NCBI GenBank assembly: GCA_022385805.1
Contig: MU277692.1
Span: 124,001-188,000 of the forward strand
Reading direction: 5' to 3'
Source of the DNA: Pilatotrama ljubarskyi
Lineage: Eukaryota; Basidiomycota; Agaricomycetes; Polyporales; Polyporaceae
Length of the DNA: 64,000 nt
Shown here: positions 1 to 9,630 of the stretch, piece by piece
How positions within the stretch are numbered: position 1 is the stretch's first letter
Layout: each line of letters starts with the position of its first letter
Notes under the pieces: generated by a model
Told to the model about the DNA's origin: nothing
Databases searched by the model: none
What the model saw: the letters and a program-made list of their open reading frames with translations, nothing else
Program-made: the position numbers and the translations under genes

Positions 1-2978
1 GAGGAACGTGGACGTGCCCACTAGTGCACGGAGCAATATGTGAGTATACAAGATCCTAAACCATCACGACAGGTAGAGCACGCACCGAGAGACTCGTACA
101 ATGCCGAGTGCGCATCCAGGAAGGAAACCAAGACGCTCAGAGGTACGGTACCCGTCGGGATCACTACGGTCTGAGTACCGCTGGGAAGCGTCACCGTCGT
201 GACTGATCAAGTAGAGTGCAGAGGCCGGTCAGTTGATCCAATTCGGCGTGCACGAGAAAGACTCGACGATACTGACAGCCAACGGTGGTGCCATCACGCT
301 TTTCAGGGCCAGGAGCAGCATGTACCGCAACAGCACCGAGGGCGAACAAGGTTGCAAGCTTGAACTGCATTTTCAGCGGTGATATCCTAGAGGAGGACGT
401 GGTTCAGGTTGCGCAGGAGACTGGTGGGAGGTGCGTGAACGGGCGTAGAATTCAAGTTCTGAAGCCTACATGATATAACTCGCCAAATGCATCGCACTTG
501 AAGATGACTCGTTCCTCCGCGGCTCACCCCGGCCAGCGTCCTCGAGAATCAGGTACGCTGACCGCAGGCTTATCCGGGTCCGAGCGCAGGCAAACTATAT
601 CATTCGTGCCGGGCGCTGTGATCTGTGCCGCCATTTGCCACGATAGTGTCTCAGTCAGGCACTCAGAAGATCACATTGCACTTACAAACGCCGAACATGA
701 CGATATCCCGGTTTGCAGCCCATAGATAGCGACCCCATGGTTACGGAGATCAATGGTCGTGAGACCGCATTGCAGTGGGCGCACGTCGACAGAGGTTCTA
801 AAGACAGAACTCAAAGAGAGTAGCCTGAACGATTGATGAACGTCTTTCAATTGCGCCTCTGGGGTCGGTATTAGAGAAGTCGTCTCGGGTCCGTCCCAAT
901 AATAGATGTTCACTCGAGAGGCTACTGCAGTTCCAGTTGTACCTGGAGTCGTGAGGATGCCTTGTTACCGCCTCCTATGCATCAAGTCAGAGCTGCGCTG
1001 CAGGGTCAAAACTCGTAGTGAATGACACCCGCTACTTACATGAGATCAGAAGCGGCGCCGAGCCCGCGTGCATAGGCAGTACAGTAATGTTCGCAGTGCA
1101 CACGGGTCTACGCTTCCTGGACATCTGGATGGGAGAGCATGCCTGCAGTTCAAAGAACGACCAGTCATCGTTCACCGCACATCCGACGAGCATTGGAGTA
1201 TCCGCAAGGAACCGTGTGGATTGCAATACGAACACTGCCATCTGGCGGGGACATATACTTCAAGTTCACGACGAACTTGAAGTTGGATTGCATCTGCACA
1301 AGGCTTACCTAACGTCCGAGCCCGATTCAGGCCACGGGCCCGGAGCCGTCAATATCGCTCAACGCAATCCGCAGACTCGGAGCATCCGCTGCTTGACAGG
1401 CTGATGGACCCTATGAGAATGCGGATGGAACTTAATACGAGTGTCGTGGCCGAGCGTTTGGCGGGTCGATATAGGACCCGCATAAGTCCTACGCACGACT
1501 GACATGATCACGTCCGCTGAAGAGGAACGCAGATCGTCAGCTCCACCGACCTTTTGATAATGAGTGCAAAATCTACCTCGGAGATGTTACCCACCTCACA
1601 GGTCTGCGTTGGGTTATGCATCACGGCGCGCAATCAGCATCGCTTCGTGAAATCACAGGTTGGGTTTGCGCAAAGCAGAGGCTGTCTGCGCGTCGCCATC
1701 ACAATTTCGTCGGACGTAGTGAGCGACCGAGGTACACTGCGTATTCCAGAGCGCAGTGATACCGCGGATCGGTGGCGCTGCGAACGACAATCGGCCCGCG
1801 AGCATGGTCAATTTGATGTTCCTTTCCCAGATGGACATAGGAGCAAAGGAGCGCACGCGGCATCATACATGACCTTTCCCCCTCTCCACCTCATTATGCC
1901 ATGTCGCTTCATAGGCTCGGGTTTCAGGATAAGCACCTGGACGGCACCCGATGGAGGAGTACCGCCCGACGCTCTATGGCGGGCGTTGTATTCGAAGTAC
2001 ATCGCCGCAGTATGTAGCCGTATTCGCGAAGTGAGAAACGACTCGAATTCTCGTTTAGGAAGCCACTGGTGGCCGCGTGGAGCTCTTTCTGATTGGGGCC
2101 GCTGCTTCAGTGTGAAGCGACATCGCTGAGATGCTTAATTAGCTCGGCAGCGGATGACTGGCTGGGAGCAGATTTCAGAACATACCGGGCCTCGTTACGT
2201 CTTCGTGATGGGTCATACAGAAGAATGTATGAGTTTGTAAGATGTCCTGCGGGGCAAGAATGTTGTCTAATTCCGCTTGAGTCTGAGACGTGCCAGCTAG
2301 GCTGCTCTCTGCGGAGGCGTGCAGCTCTGTCCACTGTGTTAACAGAGCACGGGCGTGTTTTGATTGCTGATCATACCTTGCGGTCCGCCCGAAAGCCTGG
2401 TGTGGCTACCGTTCTCCTGATTGATGCCCGGGATCGAGGTTACTGTCGCCTCGATTGTCAGCAGGAGGATGAAGAAGGCGAGAGCTCTGGATATTTTCAT
2501 GATGACACAAGGGAGAACCAGAACGAAGCGACGAGGACTAAGACCAGGTATGCCTGAAGGGGCCAGATAGTAGACTTCGGCTGCCTCTTGTAGGCAAAAT
2601 CCTGCGAGAGGATCCATCACGATCCAGCTGCTACGGTCACGGTCAAACATCGACCGCGAGATAGGGTGATCATCGTCGCGGTGCAGGCATGTCCCGAAGC
2701 CTTCTTGAACAAATACAAGGAGCAGCAGGGCCATCAGAGATGAAGTGTGTGGCATTTCCCGCTGCGGCGTCGTTCACTCAAATTGATGAAGCTGGATCAG
2801 AGGCAAAGCTGGACTTCGACTTCAGCCAAATAATTCCTCCGACTTTGCCGGACGCGCGAGAGTGACCGACCGTGACTTCGACGCGTTGCAGTCGCGTTCG
2901 GCGTGACCCGCGTGACATGCTCGATTTCGTCAGAGTGATCGCGCTGCAGGTCGCTGCAGCTCTTCTCTGCTTTCCGCC
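1..2978. other. Gene-free stretch
   Basis: No reading frame here reads like a real protein in any of the six frames, and no spliced model could be built. Open stretches are short (under about 190 codons), overlap one another on both strands and show no family motif. Base composition looks more even than in the coding regions that follow. It may be intergenic DNA or an old decayed repeat; nothing in the sequence decides between these. Confidence 0.5.
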
Positions 2979-5900
2979 ATGGCCTCCTCAGAAATCGCGC
3001 AATGTCTGTCTGCGACGCTCTCTTCAGATACCAACACCCGAATTGCTGCTGAGCTCAAACTCGGAAGCCTGTTGAACGCGCCAGGCTAGTACTCGGTGCC
3101 GAGGCTCTGCGTGTGGCTGATCATAACTCATGCCTTGACGCGTGCTGCAGAGGCGGGATTGGCATTATCGCAACTCGTCTTGGCCTCGGATGTCGACTTG
3201 TCTCTCAGACAGATAAGTTTGACGCGTTCTATGCCCATCGAACGTCGCTTGATGACTGTATTGCCCTAGCACTCCGCTGCTATCGTCCTGAGGAAATATG
3301 TCACCGAACATTGGTCCCCATACTTCCCCCAGTTCAAGGGCTCTGCGCCATCACCGGAGGTATGGTTGCTTCTGGTCTGCGAAGTCTCCTCCTTTGGAAT
3401 GAGTTTCTTTCCCGGCCGTCCGATGGACGAGGACGATTCCAGAGTACGGATGTGTAATTGGCGCAGGCACCGACCATGTCTGTGCGCTGAGTCCTACAAA
3501 CTGTCGGGAACCCCTCATGCACTTCTGATTCCGCTTGGCCGTAAACAAGATAATTATTGACCATCTGTTCCTTCAGGTCAAGACTCAGATTCGCCAAGCT
3601 ATATTCCAGGGCCTTTCGGACCCCACTCGTAAAATCCGTTCCCTCTGCGTACGTATGCCGTGGTCAAAACCCTATGCCCATGCTTACTTGTATTTTGTTA
3701 CAGGCCCATACCATCTCTTCAATAGCAAACTGCGACTGGCCGGATGAGTACCCGGATTTGCTTACGTCTTTGATCGGCCTACTCTCCTCGCTCTCCCCCA
3801 ACTCCGTACACGGCGCCATGCAGGTCTTCACGGAGTTCATCAAATCTGACCTCACGGAAGACCAGCTCTTGCCAGTCCTACGCCAGCTCCTCCCTGTGCT
3901 TCTCAACATCCTTGGTGCACCCGATGTAGGAAATACCTGCTATCTCAGCGACAACTCCGTCCGTACTAACATCTCTGCAGCAGCATTCTGCTCTGACTCG
4001 CTCAAGGACGATTTCGGTCTTCCGGCAATGCGTCGAGTCCCTGTATATGGTCAAGGACCAATACCCCGAAGCGGTTAAAGAGGCCACCGCCACGGTCCTT
4101 CCTGTATGGCTCGATGCCTTCAAAACGCTGCTCAACGTCGACCCTCGCTCGGACGTTGAGGGCACAACGAACTGGGACGGTCTTGCCATTCGCATCCAGA
4201 TCTTCAAGGTTCGTGCCCTCTCTTAACGCAGTGGCATGCTCCTGAACGACGCTGCTTTGCAGACGCTTGACACTATCCAGACGTCCTTCCCCCGCGCGCT
4301 GACACCGCATGCCAAAGAGTTCCTTTCTGCCTCTCTTACTCATTTGTCAGCTCTCTACCCGACCTTCACCCACTATTACCTCCAGGCTGCCGCTGCCGTC
4401 CCGCCATCCAGCGAGGACGAGGCGATTGAGCTGACGCATCTCGTGTGCCCGATGCTCGACTTTGTCGCGAACATTGCTCGTTCGGGCAAGGCGAAGGATT
4501 GGTTCGAGGGAACCAACCTCGCCGGACTGATCAGCGGCGTGTTTAGCTGGGCGCAGATGACCAGGGACGATGTATGGCATCCGCATATAGTGTCATGACA
4601 AGGCAAGCTGACCTGCGATCATAGGAAGAGGAGTGGGCAAACAACGCGAATGCATTTGTAGCCCAGGAGTCCGATGACACGCTCTCCTATAGTGTGCGCA
4701 TGGCAGGCTTCGACCTACTCGCTGTAAGTGCCTTACACGTCTCACAGTGCCATGGCTCAGCGCTCCTCCAGGTCCTTGTGGAAAGGGCTCCGGTCGCCAC
4801 CGTGTCGACATTCCAGTCCACGATCCACCGCGTGGTTCTCGAGTCGGAGCAAGCGCGAAACGCGGGTAGTCAAGATTGGCAAGTTTTCTTCCCTCGCACC
4901 CTCACATCATGCGGTGCTGACCGGGCCTCCCGTTCCTCCCAGGTGGCGTGCACTTGAAGCCTCGCTCGCTGCCATTGGCTCGGACGCCGAGGACGTGCTC
5001 GACGTTATCGACGACGAGCGCGAATCCGGGCGCGCGAAGCCAATCGACATTGAGTCCCTCCTCACCAGCGTTATCCCCAACTTCCTCGTTCTCTCCCGTA
5101 CGTCCAGTTCTGCTCAGTGTCCTCCGATGCATTGACTGACAGCCTTGATCGGGTAGAGTTCCCATTTCTGCAGGGGCGCGCATTCGTTTTCGCGAGCCAA
5201 TATGCTAAGCTCCTTCCTGGACAGCTAGCGGGCCAGTATCTCGATGCTGCTGTACAGGTGCTCGAGGCGTCGGAGGCGGGCATCCCGGTGAAGGTCTCTG
5301 CTGTGAAGGCGATCCACAAGTACGCCAGCATTGTCATCTCATTGACCAGAAGCTACGATCCTGACTCCTTGCAGCTTCTGCCAGAACATTGACGACGCGG
5401 TCGCAGTACCTATGGCACCTCGTATCGCAAAGGACATCGGACCGTTCTTGCCTGTGACCTCTGAGGATACGCTTACACTTGTCCTGGAAACGCTGGCGGT
5501 CGTCGTGCAGATTGACAATGGCAAGTGGATCACAGAGGATCTCGCTCGTTCTCTGGTCGTGGCCGTACTCGATGTCTGGATGAAGAACAACAAAGGTCAG
5601 TTTCGCAGTTCTCGACTTGCTCACTTACTGAACATGACCATGTATACGTCTCAGACCCTATCTTTATCTCCATCCTCACAGACGTGCTTGAGTCGCTTGC
5701 TTCCTCGCCTACGCCCGGTGTATACCAGACGGTCGTGCAGCAAGCACTGCCTGCTCTGTGCAACGCGATCATGTCTTCGACAGCGGTTGACTCATGGATT
5801 GCCAGCGCAGCTATCGAGCTTGTAAGCAGCTTGGTAAGCGGTGCACCGGAAAGCGGGCTCGGGGACGGCTTTTTCGCGATGCTCGCGCCCAGTCTCTTCT

Positions 5901-7316
5901 CCTGCCTTCGCACAACGGAGGATCGAGACGTCATTCAAGTAAGGTTTGCGGTATTCTAGGGAACCTGCTATCCTGACGACTGGATGACAGAACGGCATCG
6001 CATGCCTCACGCTGATTGTCCGCAAGGACATCAACCAGCTCATCTCCTGGTCGGACCCGGCGACGGGCCAGTCCGGGCTCGACGGCGTCCTAGAAGTTAT
6101 TGCGAAGCAGCTGCAAAGCGAGGACGAGTCTGGCGGTCTCGTGATCGGCGACCTCATCATCCATCTCCTGCGTCGCGCAGGCGAGGCCGTGCTCCCCGTC
6201 CTGCCCCAGCTTCTGCAGGCAATGGTCAAGCGCATGCGGACCGCAAAGACTGCAACATTCTTGCAGGTGCGTGTCGTTGCCCTTTCGGAGGTCTATGGTC
6301 ATTGAGACCTCCTCGGATCACAGAGCTTGATCATCCCATTCGCATTCCTGATCCACAACCAGCGCGACACGGTGCTCGCGCTGCTTGAGGGCATGAACGT
6401 CGACGGCCAGTTGGGACTCGACATCCTCATCAACTCCTGGTGCGAGAACGCGGAGACGTTCCAGGGCTTCTGGCCGACGCGTATTTCTGCGCTCGCCTTG
6501 AGCTCGCTCTTCGCAAGCGAGCGCCCGAGCCTGCAGAATCTGATGGTCAAGGGCGACATCGTCGTGAAGCCGGAGACGAAGAACGGTGAGTCGCGTTTCG
6601 TCGCGCTTGTGGGTCTCGAGCCCGGGAGACTCGGCGCTGAAGCGAAGCGTGCGCACGCAGTGATCATGACGCGCTCGAAGACGAAGCAAAGTACGCCTGC
6701 TGCTCGTCGCATGCTCCCGCCGTGCGCTGGAGAATTGTGACTGGACGACGCTGACCTGTTCCGCAGCGCCGACTGAGTTCACATCTGTGTCGTTCCCGGT
6801 GAAGGCGCTCAAGCTGCTCGTGCATGAGCTCCAGTCGGGTGGCGAAGCCGCTTCGATGGGCTTCAACGCCGCTGACGTCGCTGAGTTCGACTCCGATGAT
6901 GGGGTATGTCCATGATCTCGTGCACGTAGTGCTGGTCGCTGAACAGCTGAGTGCTCACTAGGATGAGGAGTGGACGGAGGAAGAGAAACTCAATCAAGGC
7001 TTCAAGGCGGATGAGTTTGCGTTCCTGTCGGACATGCTCGGCCCGCGTGGAATGGCATTCGATAACGATGATGCGCTCGAGGAGAACGACGACGAGGACC
7101 TGAAGAACGACCCTGTCTCCACTATGGATATGCAGGTACAGCGCGCCATTCCTGTTGCGTACCACGAGAGTGGATCCTGACTTGTTCTATCAGGCACACT
7201 TGGTGGCATTCCTCAAAGAGTGTGCGGCGCGGAATACGGGCAACTTCGCCGCCGTTGTCGAGCAGCTGAATCCGGAGGAGATTGTGGTCGTGCGAAAAGC
7301 GGTCGGTGGACAGTAG
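2979..7316 (+). CDS. KAP114: Importin-9 / Kap114-type karyopherin (importin beta family)
   Basis: Nuclear import receptor of the importin-beta superfamily; Kap114/importin-9 carries histones and TBP into the nucleus with RanGTP (family knowledge). The start ATG sits in a good context (CCGCCATGG). The N-terminus matches an importin-beta N-terminal domain, with LRQ followed by IVLRKYVTEHW. HEAT-like helices follow, including IANCDWPDEYPDLL and FRQCVESLYMVKDQYPE. Near the C-terminus is an acidic stretch (DEEWTEEE, EENDDEDLKND), as in importin-9. About 15 or more exons give roughly 1,000 residues, the usual family length. Most introns are 48-66 nt with GT-AG ends. Three are not: 3085-3150 and 4879-4942 begin with GC, and 3213-3272 begins with ATAAGT. 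Intron 3360-3576 is unusually long (217 nt). The reading frame is otherwise unbroken to TAG at 7314-7316. Confidence 0.88.
3213..3272 (+). other. Non-canonical intron (ATAAGT...AC or ATAAGT...AG)
   Basis: In the importin gene the exon ends with codon CAG at 3210-3212 and is followed by ATAAGT, which is the fungal consensus GTAAGT with A in place of the first G. Two 3' ends keep the frame: AC at 3272 (60 nt; next codon TCC) or AG at 3269 (57 nt; adds a His codon, CAC). The AC end gives the spacing between the RQ and the ILK/VLRKYV motif that I recall for importin-9, so a U2-type AT-AC intron is favoured. A decayed donor or a base-call error is the alternative. Confidence 0.55.
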
Positions 7317-7708
7317 AGGTATCGAGGAACAGCATCTTGTACACATCCATGTGAGGGATTTTACCCTTGGGGTCATCGCATACAGAAACCAGTATTGTCA
7401 TTTGCCAATCCAGCGTGTCTAGAGACCCAACCAGGGACCACCACTTGTGCAGACCGATGCGAATAGTCCGCCGCGGCGGCGCTCCCATTGATGCATCCAG
7501 TCGGAACGTATCTCTCGGTCGTCTCAAGCGAGCCATCACAAGCATATCCGTCTCTGGCACTAGCCTAGGTGGCACTTGGCTGGGGGGCGATAGCATACAT
7601 GATATAATGAGGGTGCCTCTAGGAATACAAGAACAGAACGCTAGATGACCATAGTCCGTGTAATCCGGTGGTGGTCTCGACGACAAAACCCGTAGACTGT
7701 GTGACTCC
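7317..7708. other. Convergent intergenic region
   Basis: This separates the 3' ends of the importin gene and the Arg/Ser-rich gene. I see no gene, no clear terminator hairpin and no repeat in it. Confidence 0.5.
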
Positions 7709-9388
7709 TCAGAAGCCCTCCTTGCCCAAGTCCCACTCCCTCACAGACCCACGCTTCTTATATTCGATATCCAAAGCGCTGACTTCCCCGTCCTTCCGCT
7801 TCTCCTTGTCCTTGCCCTTCTCCTTCTCCTTCCCGATACCCCAGCACTCCATCGCCTTCTTGTCCTCTTTGTCCTGCCGCCTCAGCCGGATGATCTCCAG
7901 CATCGCGTCCCACCCCGCGAACTCGGCGTCGCTGATGAGCCCCGTCGCGGGTATCGTGGGCATCGTGAGCGGCGCGACGTCCAGGCGCGGGTCGTACGAC
8001 TCCTCGAAGTACTTGTCCATCTTGGACGGTGGGTTAGGCGTAGCCGAAGGAGAGGGCGGGCCGACGGAAGGTGAACGTGAGCGCGACGTTCGAGAAGACC
8101 GTAGGGTGTGGGAAGAGGAAGAGCCGGGTTTCGAAGACTTGCGGTTGCGGGCAGGGGATCGTGACCGACTGCGGGTGCAATGAGACGAGGAAGGTGTAGG
8201 TGATCTGGAATTGGGGCGCCGGGTGCGTTGAGAATGGGAAGACTTGTGGCTGCGTTCTGGCGAACGGCTGCGGCTTCGACTACGTTCCGGGGTCGGGGAA
8301 CGACTGTATCGGGAGACGGGAGTTGGTGATCGGTCCGCCTTGGATTTCCCCTTGCGCTTGAGCTGAGCTCGGAGTTTGTCTTCGCGCAAGTGATTGTCAT
8401 CTGGTGGAGGCTTCTCACGAGAAGAGCTCTCGGAATACCTGCTGTCTCTATCCGAAGGAGAAGGTGATGGCGTACCCGAAGCTGCTCTGCGCTTCTCGTG
8501 TCGTCGAGGGGAGTCAGAGTCGCGGGATGGAGAACGTCGGGGTGTAGAAGAGCGGCTGGCATGTCGACGATGGTGAGAGCTTTCCACACTGCGCTCTCGC
8601 CTCTTCCTCCGATGTCGGTCTTCGTCGTCGTCCTCGCTACGATTTGGTGAGCGGAGACGCTTGTGATTGCGGTGACGTCTCCTGCGTTCGCGCTTCTCGT
8701 CCTCTTCGTCGCGTTTCGAGTGGCTGCGGGGCGAACGAGAGCGCGACCGCCTGGACCGATGGTGGCGTCTGCTCTCCCTCTCCTCCTCGGGCGACCTGGA
8801 GCGATGTCTGTGCCGCCGCTCGCGCTTGTCAACTCTCCTGTCCCGGTCATCATCGTGCTCGTCCCTCTCCCAACTCCGCTCTCGCCGCTTCCGGTCACTC
8901 CGCCGATCTCGGTCCCAGTGTCCCGCCCAGTGCGACCGGTGCTCTCTCCGCCGCCGCCTCAGCCGCTCTGCCTCAGCCGCCTCCTCTGCACGAGCTCTGC
9001 GTTCCCTTCGCTCCTGTTCCTCTCTCTCCATCCGCGCTTCCTGAGCTGCAAGGGCCTGGGCACGCAGTACGCTCTTGTTGTGGTCATCTGTGCTTCGGAT
9101 GATGGACGACAGGAAACGTTTGTTCGGCTTGGGGGCGTTGCTGTCAATACTATACGAACTGCTCAGTGCTACTACACATACTGCCGATTTGGTGAATACG
9201 TACTTCTTTGCGAGGTATGCGCGTATCCCATCCTGCCGGTATCGTTCGGCCTTCTGCTTGGCCTCTTTCAGGATGAGCTCGGCAACGTGGCGGTCCAAAT
9301 CGTCGTCCTGCACGGTGGGCGTCACAGATGAGCCCATCTGGGCTCGGACGAGACTGGAGACGACGGAGGAGAGCGTCGACTTGGACAT
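7709..9388 (-). CDS. Arg/Ser-rich nuclear protein, NKAPD1-like
   Basis: A protein of 538 residues from two exons; the intron is 9141-9203 (63 nt, GTACGT to CAG, phase 2). The start is the ATG at 9388, giving MSKSTLSS. The N-terminal ~100 residues are a charged helical segment containing KRFLSSIIRSTDDHNKS. This resembles the short conserved block LRNVIRHTDAHNK of animal NKAPD1 (C11orf57), recalled rather than searched. Residues ~110-430 are a long low-complexity region of RS, RD, RE and SPS/RSRSP repeats typical of splicing-associated proteins. A conserved-looking tail follows (MDKYFEESYDPRLDV, GWDAMLEIIRLRRQDKED) and then a Lys/Glu-rich end. Likely nuclear and linked to pre-mRNA processing. 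The gene is head-to-head with malic enzyme 1; the two start codons are 242 bases apart. Confidence 0.75.
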   Translation of the reverse strand: MSKSTLSSVVSSLVRAQMGSSVTPTVQDDDLDRHVAELILKEAKQKAERYRQDGIRAYLAKKYVFTKSAVCVVALSSSYSIDSNAPKPNKRFLSSIIRSTDDHNKSVLRAQALAAQEARMEREEQERRERRARAEEAAEAERLRRRRREHRSHWAGHWDRDRRSDRKRRERSWERDEHDDDRDRRVDKRERRHRHRSRSPEEERESRRHHRSRRSRSRSPRSHSKRDEEDEKRERRRRHRNHKRLRSPNRSEDDDEDRHRRKRRERSVESSHHRRHASRSSTPRRSPSRDSDSPRRHEKRRAASGTPSPSPSDRDSRYSESSSREKPPPDDNHLREDKLRAQLKRKGKSKADRSPTPVSRYSRSPTPERSRSRSRSPERSHKSSHSQRTRRPNSRSPTPSSSHCTRSRSRSPARNRKSSKPGSSSSHTLRSSRTSRSRSPSVGPPSPSATPNPPSKMDKYFEESYDPRLDVAPLTMPTIPATGLISDAEFAGWDAMLEIIRLRRQDKEDKKAMECWGIGKEKEKGKDKEKRKDGEVSALDIEYKKRGSVREWDLGKEGF

Positions 9389-9630
9389 GGTCGTAGGCAA
9401 TGGTGAGCCAGAGCCAGAGCAGGCAAGACGCCACAGCGCACCGCCCAGCTGTGTTTGTCCGTATTTGGGTTGTGGCGGTCCGGTTGAGATATGAAGAGGC
9501 GCCCAAGCACCGTGGAGGTACCGATGACGTCCTGTCGACTGCTTTGGGCGCCGCATCGGTCTGACCGCTGGATGAGAGCACAATACACGCGCACGGACGT
9601 CCCAGCCCATCTTTCATCTCGTCCACCACC

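Noticed and set aside
7882..8898. A 338-codon alternative frame inside the Arg/Ser-rich gene
   Set aside because: Low-complexity, Arg-rich DNA is open in several frames; the longer frame has the conserved ends.
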